Part shown: positions 17,321 through 24,643 of the stretch, one piece after another
Numbering within the stretch: the first letter of the stretch is position 1
How the letters are laid out: each line of letters opens with the position of its first letter
Source of the DNA: Chitinophaga oryzae
GTDB lineage: Bacteria > Bacteroidota > Bacteroidia > Chitinophagales > Chitinophagaceae
NCBI RefSeq assembly: GCF_012516375.2
Contig: NZ_CP051204.2
Coordinates: 4,712,001 to 4,776,000, forward strand
Reading direction: 5' to 3'
Length of the DNA stretch: 64,000 nt
Notes under the pieces: model-generated
Database searches by the model: none
What the model was told of the DNA's origin: nothing
The model's input: only the letters and a program-made list of their open reading frames with translations
Position numbers and translations under genes: made by a program

Positions 17321-17596
17321 TACCGTCCGGACAATTTTGGTTTCATCCATCTGCCACGCCCGTATTTCATCGTTCCTTTCCGCTGCCGCCTGCGCTTCCC
17401 CATCCGCTCCCACTGACCACTCTGCTTTGTAATCTTCCGGGTGATGATTGTGGTCCCTGAACGCCGCTTCCAGTAGCTGTTGTTGTGCCACCAGGTCTTT
17501 CAGATGCTGATAAGTGATCTTAAAAACTTTACTATACAAATAAGGTAGTTTCTTTTCTGTTGGGTTAAGCACCAGGTAAAAAAACTGGGTCGTCAT
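17309..17596 (-). CDS. Small hypothetical protein
   Basis: A 95-residue protein without a signal peptide or membrane segment. The N-terminal half is a mix of aromatic and basic residues (FFYLVLNPTEKKLPYLYSKV). The middle has a possible helix with HNHHPEDYKAEW, and the C-terminus is acidic. Composition resembles neighbouring genes, which favours a real gene. I do not recognise the family. It is convergent with the acyl-CoA ligase gene, and its stop codon lies in the shared hairpin. Confidence 0.55.
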   Translation of the reverse strand: MTTQFFYLVLNPTEKKLPYLYSKVFKITYQHLKDLVAQQQLLEAAFRDHNHHPEDYKAEWSVGADGEAQAAAERNDEIRAWQMDETKIVRTVNWP

Positions 17597-17771
17597 ATCG
17601 TTGAATAATTAAAAAGTGAATAGCTGCCAGGTTTCCCTTTCCAGTGCAACGTCGTGAATATAAGAAAATTTATGGCGTTGGATCAGGCTGCAGTAAAACT
17701 ACCCCATCCGGATGTCATTAGTTTATCAGACATGTGAAAATGTGATGATTAACATCTCACCTGATTTCAGC

Positions 17772-17779
17772 TATCTTTG
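17772..17779 (+). promoter_or_regulatory. Candidate -7 box for the AraC-type gene
   Basis: TATCTTTG matches TAnnTTTG exactly but ends only 4 bp before the start codon at 17784. If used, it would give a leaderless transcript. No TTTG is seen at a normal distance upstream. Confidence 0.3.
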
Positions 17780-17783
17780 ACGC

Positions 17784-18596
17784 ATGAACCAGGGCAATCA
17801 TCAGGGTTACCAGCAATCGCGCCTGCCTGTTCCGGCAGCGTACGAAGCTGTATTCTCGTATTTTTATCATGCTGTCAATAATACCGATGTTGCGGTAACG
17901 AAAACACTGTTGCCTACCTATCAGACGATCATGGTTTTTGTGTTTGGCGGGAAAGGCATTCTGCATTCAGCGCAGGAAACGCAGCTGGAGGTGGAGCAAT
18001 GCATGGTGCTGGGGCCGGTGAAACAGGCATTTGATTACACCCTACCGGCCGGGACCAGTATACTGGTCGCTAATTTCAAGGATGATGCTTTTTACCGTTT
18101 TTTTGGGCGGGCGACCATGGTGGGGCATCCGGATGAACTGGTGGAGGACAACTGTTTTACAGCCTTGTGGGAATCGTTGCAACATATACCTGCGCCCGGG
18201 GCGCAGGTGGCGTATATCCTCGATTTTTGCAAACCGTACCTGCAGGACAGGCACCTGCTGTCTGCACAACTGGCCGCTTTTGAAGACGAAAACCAGCATC
18301 CCGTCAAAGCCCTTGCGGAGGCTACAGGACAGAGTGAGCGCAATGTCCAGCTGCATCAGAAAAAACAGTTCGGCTATACCGTGAAGGAGCGCCAGCGCTA
18401 CCAGCGGTTTCTGAAAGCTGTGCAGATGGTAGAGCAACAGGTAGCTGCCGGCGCCCCTGTTGACTGGTTTGATCTGATTGATGCCTGCGGCTATTATGAT
18501 CAGAGCCAGCTAATTCACGACTTCCGGCATTATCTTCGTCTCAGTCCTAAACAGTACCTGAAATTCCAGGAAGATATCTGTCTTCCTAAAGTATGA
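17784..18596 (+). CDS. AraC-family transcriptional regulator
   Basis: A 270-residue regulator. Residues 1-150 look like the DUF6597-type ligand-sensing half found in many Bacteroidota AraC proteins (TYQTIMVFVFGGKG, then VLGPVKQAFDYTLPAGT). Residues 165-262 are the AraC double helix-turn-helix: LAEATGQSERNVQLHQKKQF for the first motif and IDACGYYDQSQLIHDFRHYL with LSPKQYLKF for the second. The DNA-binding half is well preserved. Targets are unknown; the flanking genes on both sides are transcribed toward it or separated by terminators. Confidence 0.88.
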   Translation: MNQGNHQGYQQSRLPVPAAYEAVFSYFYHAVNNTDVAVTKTLLPTYQTIMVFVFGGKGILHSAQETQLEVEQCMVLGPVKQAFDYTLPAGTSILVANFKDDAFYRFFGRATMVGHPDELVEDNCFTALWESLQHIPAPGAQVAYILDFCKPYLQDRHLLSAQLAAFEDENQHPVKALAEATGQSERNVQLHQKKQFGYTVKERQRYQRFLKAVQMVEQQVAAGAPVDWFDLIDACGYYDQSQLIHDFRHYLRLSPKQYLKFQEDICLPKV

Positions 18597-18714
18597 CCGC
18601 CATTTTATGGCCGCATTGCCATGACTATCCCGTGGTTCAAATAAGGCTTTCCGGACCAGGTATCCATGTCTACAGAAGAGAAAACAAGTGTCATTTTGAT
18701 ATTTTTTTTATAAC

Positions 18715-18742
18715 GGAAAAGGCTGGCAAAGGTATGCCAGCC
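18715..18742 (-). terminator. Terminator of the C39-like / small-protein unit
   Basis: GGCTGGCA (18721-18728) pairs perfectly with TGCCAGCC (18735-18742). Read on the minus strand, the hairpin follows the stop codon of the 66-residue gene by about 24 bp and is followed by TTTTCCGTTATAAAAAA. Confidence 0.6.
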
Positions 18743-18766
18743 CTGGGTATGAGTTGATGGTAAATA

Positions 18767-18967
18767 TCAGGAGGTGATAATAAACGTAGAAGCGTCCATC
18801 CATGAAAGGGCGGCTATAATTCGACTCTCTCGCCGAACCTCCTCCATACGTTTTTCAATTTCTTTCATTCTCTTCAAAAATTCCGGATCATCGTCCAATA
18901 CCTTAGATTTTCCTTCCTTTTGCAATCTGGCGAGGATTTCCTCACTTCTGTTCAATTTAATGACCAT
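18767..18967 (-). CDS. Small charged helical protein, partner of the C39-like gene
   Basis: A 66-residue protein, strongly helical and charged in its first 50 residues (EEILARLQKEGKSKVLDDD, then FLKRMKEIEKRMEEVRRESR, suggestive of a short coiled coil), ending in a more hydrophobic tail. I do not recognise the family. Its start codon lies 2 bp after the stop codon of the 509-residue gene upstream, so the two are almost certainly co-transcribed and translationally coupled. A hairpin closes the unit. It could be an accessory or regulatory subunit of the large protein; this is inference from gene order only. Confidence 0.6.
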   Translation of the reverse strand: MVIKLNRSEEILARLQKEGKSKVLDDDPEFLKRMKEIEKRMEEVRRESRIIAALSWMDASTFIITS

Positions 18968-18969
18968 AA

Positions 18970-20499
18970 TTAAAATCCATTTAGATTATTAATGAAAATA
19001 TTGAACGCCCCCAAAGGTAGATAATTCTGAATTAACTGCCCTCCTAACCCATTTTTACAGCAAACACGATCGTTGTATCCCCACGCGATTAAAGCTCCAT
19101 AGTTAAACATCCGGGGTTCGGTTGCGTCAAGAACTATAAATCCCTTCGCTTTACGTTGTTTTATCAATCTTCTTGATGAGATTTCCCCTACCCATATAAA
19201 CTTAGGCATTGGCACCGTCACAATGAGATCTTTAAAGTCTCTGTGAAAACCCGGCTCTAACGCCCAATAATCCTTATATGACCTACTGGATGTAAGAAAA
19301 ATACGGACAAACAATTCGGCACCAGCGGGAATACCCAAAACGTCATCCAACAACAGTTGTTTCATATAGTCCCTCGCTTCAACGGCCTCCAGGTAGACCT
19401 TGGGGTAAAGTGGTACCAGGAAGTGTGTGATTTCACACTTTTGCCATTCAGGATCTCTATAGTATGAGGTTGGTTGTTCTAACCGGGCTAATTGATACGC
19501 TGGAAAATTATCATCTATAAAAACAAAGTTACGTTTCATCGCAGCATTGTCAATGATGCTCACACCGCTGCATCTCATCGCTTCTGCCAGCACCTGGTTT
19601 TCCTCCTGCTCCACAGTCAATTGATCAATATCTGTATCGCTTGTCTCCGATCGTCCAACAATCAACATAGCATGCCCGATGGTGCCACCGCAATGCCTGT
19701 TAGACACTGCAACCAGCAATGGTATTCCGCTTTCGACATACACGGACAACAGATTTAAAAAAGAGCCCTGCGAAAGCCTGGCCCTGGAATAGGCTTTTGT
19801 ACCAAACCCGAACTCCCTCAATGCAAATCCCATCTGCTCGATATTCAATCCTTCCGAAGGGATCTGTCTGAAGCTGGACCGGCTTCTCAACGTATCGGTA
19901 ATCACAGAAGGCATCACCGGCTTATACTCCGGGTAGCGCCCCGCAAAATATTCCATAACGGCCCATAACGATGTCTCCGCGCAGGTCAGCGTTTCCGTAT
20001 CCTGCGAGGCATGTGGAAACCCCGTAGCCACCAGCTTCACTGCATTGACCGTTGTCTGATACTTCCCGGCGAGGCTAAGAAAACGATGCTCCTGCAAAGC
20101 ATAGGGGGATACGACACTCCGGCCGATAATATTTGGCATGGTAGGCCGCAATACCACGAATCCCCGGTACCGTTCCTGCAAGCTGGCTACGCCTGCTGCG
20201 CTTCTGAAATGTTCCGGAAGCACTTCGCCATCAAACAGCGAAACGCGGATACAGTCTTTTTGATAACGCCTTCGCTTGGAAGAGAAGTAAGCATAGTAGC
20301 TGTCTCTGTATACCTTGTCAACGTAAGGATACTCGATTACCAATTGCATGTCTTCTTTCAGCCGCCTGAAATATTCATCTAACCGATTATCGTAGGCTTC
20401 TGCCGCCATCCCTGGAGAGATGGAAAACTCTTCTTCCATGATTTGGGTTAACTCTCCCTTCAATTCATATGGAGAACAAACAATTGTTGTAATACTCAT
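18970..20499 (-). CDS. Papain/C39-like cysteine-protease-fold protein of unknown function
   Basis: About 509 residues from the ATG at 20499; an in-frame TTG six codons upstream is less likely. There is no signal peptide. The central part resembles a papain/C39-like peptidase: Cys173 in TCAETSLWAVMEYFAG sits at the head of a helix, His276 in GTIGHAMLIVG on a later strand, and Asp330/Asn331 in FVFIDDNFPAY follow at a fitting distance to give a Cys-His-Asp/Asn triad. The N-terminal 160 residues and C-terminal 170 residues match nothing I know. Segments such as YPYVDKVYRDSYYAYFSSKR and FVVLRPTMPNIIGRS look like family-specific motifs. It is coupled to the 66-residue gene. Protease, transglutaminase-like or binding roles are all possible. 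Confidence 0.75.
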   Translation of the reverse strand: MSITTIVCSPYELKGELTQIMEEEFSISPGMAAEAYDNRLDEYFRRLKEDMQLVIEYPYVDKVYRDSYYAYFSSKRRRYQKDCIRVSLFDGEVLPEHFRSAAGVASLQERYRGFVVLRPTMPNIIGRSVVSPYALQEHRFLSLAGKYQTTVNAVKLVATGFPHASQDTETLTCAETSLWAVMEYFAGRYPEYKPVMPSVITDTLRSRSSFRQIPSEGLNIEQMGFALREFGFGTKAYSRARLSQGSFLNLLSVYVESGIPLLVAVSNRHCGGTIGHAMLIVGRSETSDTDIDQLTVEQEENQVLAEAMRCSGVSIIDNAAMKRNFVFIDDNFPAYQLARLEQPTSYYRDPEWQKCEITHFLVPLYPKVYLEAVEARDYMKQLLLDDVLGIPAGAELFVRIFLTSSRSYKDYWALEPGFHRDFKDLIVTVPMPKFIWVGEISSRRLIKQRKAKGFIVLDATEPRMFNYGALIAWGYNDRVCCKNGLGGQLIQNYLPLGAFNIFINNLNGF

Positions 20500-20544
20500 A
20501 AAGATGTGTTTTGGCAAAAAATAAAATGGGGTTATTCATTTCGC

Positions 20545-20552
20545 CAAAGCTA
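20545..20552 (-). promoter_or_regulatory. Candidate -7 box for the C39-like gene
   Basis: On the minus strand TAGCTTTG matches TAnnTTTG exactly, about 45 bp before the start codon. A TTG lies 25 bp further upstream, slightly more than the usual spacing. Confidence 0.4.
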
Positions 20553-20614
20553 CCCACTATATTACAGGGGATTCTCACAATTTTATTAAAAGCAGATGAT
20601 TAACAAATTTCGCT

Positions 20615-21502
20615 TTACTTCTTTCTTCGCGACTGCAGGCCTTTCAGTTCACCGCTAAGTGTTTCCTGTACAATTTCTGTCAATCGCAGTACCGGGGCGG
20701 AAGTTTTTTTCGGTGGCGCTGTCAGCAGGAAAACAAAGATATGCGGTAACGCAGGCAGTCCACCCGAAGCCGGCAACAGTTTACAATCCGCCGGTAACCC
20801 TATCTGTGTGCGGATAGTGACGCCCAGTCCCGCGCGGGCAGCTGCCCACATACCGGCTACATTGCTGGCGGTGAGCACGGGCTTCCATGCCACACCTGAC
20901 TTCTCCAGTGCGGCAAGGCCCGCAGCACGAAAGAGGCAGGGCGGCTCAAACAGCAGCAACGGCAAAGGTGATTGCTGCGCCACTTTTTTATTTCCAATCC
21001 ACCGCAGCGGCACTTCTCCTATGAGGACCGCATTTTCCGGCAGCTGCGGGCCTACACATACGATCAGGTCCAGTTTACCTGACTGCAATTTCTGCTGCAG
21101 CACCACCTGCCTGTCGATCGTTATCTCCATCTGCACCCGCGGATGTTGTTCCGCAAAACGCGCCAACACCTGTGGCAGCGAGCCTTCCGAGAAGTCTGTC
21201 AACATACCGAGCCTGACAGTCCCTGCCAGCTGGCGGGTTGACAAAGCCGCTATCGCCTCATCGTTGAGTTTCAGCAGGCGACGGGCATAGCCGGCCAGCA
21301 ATTCGCCGCTGGCCGTGAGCTCCCGGCTGCGGCCCTGCTTCACAAACAACTGATGCCCCGTTAACTCCTCCAGCCGTTGCATCTGCAGACTTACGGCCGA
21401 CTGGGAACGGGATACATGTTCCGCTGCGCGGGCAAAACTACCTAAATCCACCGCCAGCACAAATGTCCGCAACAAATCGAGGTCCAATACATCGGTAATC
21501 AT
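20615..21502 (-). CDS. LysR-family transcriptional regulator
   Basis: A 295-residue LysR protein. Residues 1-65 form the winged helix (DLDLLRTFVLAVDLGSFARA, then AEHVSRSQSAVSLQMQRLEE), and residues about 90-280 the periplasmic-binding-protein-like effector domain (GTVRLGMLTDFSEGSLPQVL at its start). It is divergent from the MBL-fold hydrolase gene, with 86 bp between start codons, the classic LysR arrangement. A perfect T-N11-A type dyad overlaps its own start codon, which suggests negative autoregulation and activation of the hydrolase. The effector is unknown. Confidence 0.92.
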   Translation of the reverse strand: MITDVLDLDLLRTFVLAVDLGSFARAAEHVSRSQSAVSLQMQRLEELTGHQLFVKQGRSRELTASGELLAGYARRLLKLNDEAIAALSTRQLAGTVRLGMLTDFSEGSLPQVLARFAEQHPRVQMEITIDRQVVLQQKLQSGKLDLIVCVGPQLPENAVLIGEVPLRWIGNKKVAQQSPLPLLLFEPPCLFRAAGLAALEKSGVAWKPVLTASNVAGMWAAARAGLGVTIRTQIGLPADCKLLPASGGLPALPHIFVFLLTAPPKKTSAPVLRLTEIVQETLSGELKGLQSRRKK

Positions 21503-21554
21503 ACTTCAGTTTTATTAAAGTATATGATGAGATCTTTCAATTATACAAAAGTAT
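21501..21554. promoter_or_regulatory. Candidate LysR operators
   Basis: ATACTT (21501-21506) and AAGTAT (21518-21523) form a perfect dyad with an 11-bp spacer, the T-N11-A layout bound by LysR regulators; it overlaps the LysR start codon. A second, shorter dyad of the same sequence type, ATAC-N4-GTAT, lies at 21543-21554 nearer the hydrolase promoter. The pair would fit the recognition site and activation site of a LysR-controlled divergent promoter. Confidence 0.55.
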
Positions 21555-21564
21555 GAAATTGCTA

Positions 21565-21572
21565 TAGGTTTG
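21565..21572 (+). promoter_or_regulatory. Candidate -7 box for the MBL hydrolase
   Basis: TAGGTTTG matches TAnnTTTG exactly and lies 16 bp before the start codon at 21589, just downstream of the candidate LysR sites. No -33 TTTG is present, which fits an activator-dependent promoter. Confidence 0.45.
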
Positions 21573-21588
21573 CGATCAAATTAAAAAC

Positions 21589-22464
21589 ATGCAAACACCC
21601 TGCTCTTTTCGCCTGGGCCACCTGGAGCTGATGATCTTCAGCGACGGCTACCAGATGCTGGCGCCGGCACACCCGATGATCGGCCCTTATGAACAGCCCG
21701 ACTATATACAACAGGCACTTCGCGCACAGGAACTGCCTACCCATGCGCTGCGACTTGACCTCAACATATTACTGATACGCCATTCGGATCAACTGATATT
21801 GATCGACGCCGGTCTCGGACAGGAAGACGCCACCGGCGGCCTGTTGCCCGCAAGCCTTTCCGCTGCCGGTATTCCGGCGACGGCTATCACCGATGTTGTG
21901 CTTACACATGCACATACCGATCATACCGGCGGCCTGTTACATCCGGACGGTTCCCCCGTTTTCCCCAATGCCCGTATCCATTTAAGTGATGCAGAATACA
22001 ATCACTGGATGCAGGGACCGCCTGATTTTTCTGCCAGTCCCCTCGATGCGGCCACAGGTTTAAAAAAAGCGCTCACCACCCGTATCCCTGAAATACTAAG
22101 CGCTATCCGGCCACAGCTACGGCTGGCAGATCCGCAGGCCACCCTCTGCGATTGCATCCGGCTGATACCGGCACCGGGGCACACCACTGGGCACAGCATG
22201 GTGGAGATTTTCTCCGGTGAGGAAACCTTACTGCATAGCGCCGACCTGCTGCATACAGCCGTGCTGCTGCAACATCCGGAATGGGGAATGTTCTATGATA
22301 TGGATTTCGGGCAGGCAGCCCTTACGCGGAAAAAAGTATTACAGGAAGAAGCGAAGAAGACCAGGATGACCATGACCTATCATTTGCCATGGCCCGGATT
22401 GGGAAGGATAAAACAAAGAAATGCAGGCTTTGAATGGGAACCGGTTATACCTTCCGGTAAATAA
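21589..22464 (+). CDS. MBL-fold metallo-hydrolase
   Basis: A 291-residue metallo-beta-lactamase-fold hydrolase without signal peptide. The zinc-binding THAHTDH motif is complete (His107, His109, Asp111, His112), with further ligands in APGHTTGH near 195-202, SADLLH and YHLPWPG at the end. The family covers lactonases, thiolesterases and related hydrolases; the layout is that of the AHL-lactonase-like / AttM-type branch, but the substrate is not evident. It is divergent from a LysR regulator that probably controls it. Its last 20 bases overlap the convergent S24-like gene. Confidence 0.9.
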   Translation: MQTPCSFRLGHLELMIFSDGYQMLAPAHPMIGPYEQPDYIQQALRAQELPTHALRLDLNILLIRHSDQLILIDAGLGQEDATGGLLPASLSAAGIPATAITDVVLTHAHTDHTGGLLHPDGSPVFPNARIHLSDAEYNHWMQGPPDFSASPLDAATGLKKALTTRIPEILSAIRPQLRLADPQATLCDCIRLIPAPGHTTGHSMVEIFSGEETLLHSADLLHTAVLLQHPEWGMFYDMDFGQAALTRKKVLQEEAKKTRMTMTYHLPWPGLGRIKQRNAGFEWEPVIPSGK

Positions 22465-22768
22465 CCCGGTTGCCGTATTCCCCCAATACCACCCTGCCGA
22501 AGATCACTTTTGTCCAACCATTTTCAAAACCGTGGTTGTTGGCGATCAGGTAGCCTTTGCTGGCATCTGTTTTCGTGACTTTGTGCGCGTCGATATAACG
22601 TCCTTTCACTTTACAAAACACAATGTCACCCACCGCGTATGCCTGTTCCCGCCGGAACGTCAGCATGGTACCGCTTTTAAGGATGGGCAACATCGAAGAG
22701 CCAAAGGCCTTCATTTTTCCGGTTCCAACTGTTTCCAGTTCTTTTTTGAGTCTTTCATATTTATTCAT
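22445..22768 (-). CDS. Small S24/S26-like serine-protease-fold protein
   Basis: About 107 residues from the ATG at 22768; the 18 upstream in-frame codons are poor coding sequence and were left out. The protein is essentially the catalytic fold of LexA/signal-peptidase-type proteases: a Ser in FGSSMLPILKSG (near residue 25) and a basic residue in DAHKVTK (near 62) where the catalytic Lys is expected, with GDIVFCKVKG between. It has no DNA-binding domain and no membrane anchor, so it is neither a normal repressor nor a signal peptidase. Its role is unknown. The gene overlaps the convergent MBL hydrolase gene by 20 bp. Confidence 0.72.
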   Translation of the reverse strand: MNKYERLKKELETVGTGKMKAFGSSMLPILKSGTMLTFRREQAYAVGDIVFCKVKGRYIDAHKVTKTDASKGYLIANNHGFENGWTKVIFGRVVLGEYGNRVIYRKV

Positions 22769-23110
22769 AACATAAAAATTAAGTGCATGATAAGGGCATA
22801 GGTCCACCGGGCTGCACCTCATCGGGCAACAAACATCCGATCATCGATGGCATACATCAACGACACGGCAATACCGGTAAAAATGACTGAAAAAAACTTA
22901 ATGAAATGTATCAGAACAGGGATAAGGGCAGCATTACAATATGGAAGGATTTAACCGGGGTTTCAGGTGTACAATACTTCGGGTTGACATGGCAGAAAGC
23001 CGTTTCTGCACGATATACTACAATCTCATAACGATCTGAATCAAAAAGTTCTTCTGTGTCAAGAACCTTATTTCCGGTGCAAAGATGAAAATTTATTTTC
23101 AAATAACCAA
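22769..23110. other. AT-rich intergenic region
   Basis: No gene is supported. A 63-codon minus-strand frame (22911-23102) begins with ATG but is much more AT-rich than the surrounding genes and shows no recognisable features, so it was not called. Confidence 0.35.
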
Positions 23111-23142
23111 TAAAAAAGCCGGACTCAAAACGAGTCCGGCTT
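23111..23142 (-). terminator. Strong intrinsic terminator closing the SusC-to-S41 operon
   Basis: AAGCCGGACTC (23116-23126) pairs perfectly with GAGTCCGGCTT (23132-23142). On the minus strand it follows the S41 peptidase stop codon by 5 bp and continues into TTTTTTA. It marks the 3' end of the long minus-strand block. Confidence 0.92.
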
Positions 23143-23147
23143 CCGTA

Positions 23148-24629
23148 TCAAAGGCCTTTCTGAATCAGGTCCATCGTATACGATAATTCAGGATCTTTAT
23201 CCGCCCGTATATACTCCATGAATTTATCCATGGGCACTTCCTTATCCGGCATAATACCCCGGCCGTTGTCTTTGACGGCATTAAAGAAATTGAGTTCTGA
23301 CCGTGGTACCGTCAGCACGCATTTGGTGCGGGGCAACAGGTAACGCAGGAACCAGGCGGCCGTGGTAGCCGCTTCACCGCTGCCGGTTTCTTTGCCGATG
23401 ATCACCCCTCTTTTGTTTTTCTGCACCAGCGTAGCGAAATACGTCGCCGCTGACACTGTACCGCCGCCGGTGAGCACATATACTTTACCGTGAAACGCGT
23501 CTTTGTCCGGCGGGAAGTTCTCCATCAGTCCGTCTTTCAGGCGGGCATTACCTACGTAGAAGCCGGAGCTGTCTTTATCGAAGCGCTGATAGAAGAAGTT
23601 TTTCTGCCCCTGTATATCTTCATCGGAAAGGCGCCTGCCGTTATCCGCCACTGCATATTCGGGGTAGGCCACATCGATGTTGCGGGTACGGTAGTTATAA
23701 ACGTTCCGGAAAGGCGCTTCCGCCATGAAAGAATACAGCAGTGCGGAGATGGCCGGATCGCCGCCGCCGTTGCTGCGCACGTCGATGATCACCTGCCTGA
23801 AGTTCCGTTTTTTTACTTCGCGGAAAAACTCGCTGAATTCCTTGTAGGCGTCCTGCTCGTTGAGCGCGAACGTATTGACCGTCAGGCGGCCTGTCTTTGT
23901 GGAGTCATCATAATCATTGTAGATGTAATAGGCACGCTGCAGCACGTTGAACGGAAAGACCGACTGCCGCGTGGCATGGAAAGCGCTGCCAGGATCTGCT
24001 GCCGGCAACGTCGTTTTACGCGTTTCTTTGCTGCCGGGCGCCGTCCAGGTCACCGGATAGGTGGCCTGGTGCGGCGACAGCAGGCTAAAGGTCACCTGAA
24101 ACTCAGGGTATAACCGGTCCATACCGGTAGTAATAAAACCATCACTATAGGCGGAAGTGGAGAGGCTTTGTAAAATGTCTTTTACCGACTTGTTGTTGAT
24201 GCTGAGGATCTCTGCGCCGTAGGGAATGGTGGCGCCTTTGATGTTGACGAACATCCGCTCCCGTTCGATGATCACCGGATAGGGGAAAAAGCGCAGGTTA
24301 CTGTACAGCTCCCGGGAATTGTCGTTGGAAAGCCGCAGGCTGGTATGTACATCCCTTACGAGATAGATAGGCGAATACTGCAGGCTTGTCATCATGTCCG
24401 GTTCTTTGGCCATACGGTCCATGAGAGAGTCCACCCGGTGCATGAAAGTCGCGGAATCGATAAACTTATACGGATTGGGATGTTGTTTTTTCAGGATATC
24501 CACCGCCAGCCTGAAGTCAGCGATAAAATCCTCTTTGGTGAGACTGGCCAGTTTTTTCTCCTGGGCCGGCGCCTGCAGGCATGCGCAGGCCAGTATGGCG
24601 CTGGCGCCATATGTCAACAGCTTCTTCAT
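23148..24629 (-). CDS. Exported S41-family (C-terminal processing) peptidase
   Basis: A 493-residue protein with a signal peptide (about 1-22, with cysteines near the cleavage site that might allow lipidation). The N-terminal part is a helical S41 cap, followed by a PDZ-like stretch (GAEILSINNKSVKDILQSL near 130-150) and the tail-specific-protease core. The core has IIDVRSNGGGDP, then the catalytic Ser in TGGGTVSAAT near residue 391, with the Lys expected in GVIIGKETGSG. Family members cut proteins in the periplasm or at the outer membrane. It is the last gene of the long operon, 14 bp after the second MutS-like gene. What it cuts is unknown. Confidence 0.9.
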   Translation of the reverse strand: MKKLLTYGASAILACACLQAPAQEKKLASLTKEDFIADFRLAVDILKKQHPNPYKFIDSATFMHRVDSLMDRMAKEPDMMTSLQYSPIYLVRDVHTSLRLSNDNSRELYSNLRFFPYPVIIERERMFVNIKGATIPYGAEILSINNKSVKDILQSLSTSAYSDGFITTGMDRLYPEFQVTFSLLSPHQATYPVTWTAPGSKETRKTTLPAADPGSAFHATRQSVFPFNVLQRAYYIYNDYDDSTKTGRLTVNTFALNEQDAYKEFSEFFREVKKRNFRQVIIDVRSNGGGDPAISALLYSFMAEAPFRNVYNYRTRNIDVAYPEYAVADNGRRLSDEDIQGQKNFFYQRFDKDSSGFYVGNARLKDGLMENFPPDKDAFHGKVYVLTGGGTVSAATYFATLVQKNKRGVIIGKETGSGEAATTAAWFLRYLLPRTKCVLTVPRSELNFFNAVKDNGRGIMPDKEVPMDKFMEYIRADKDPELSYTMDLIQKGL

Positions 24630-24643
24630 ATGTTTGGTAAATT

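Noticed and set aside
22911..23102. A 63-codon minus-strand open frame upstream of the S41 terminator
   Set aside because: Much lower GC than the genes around it, no recognisable features, and no operon context.
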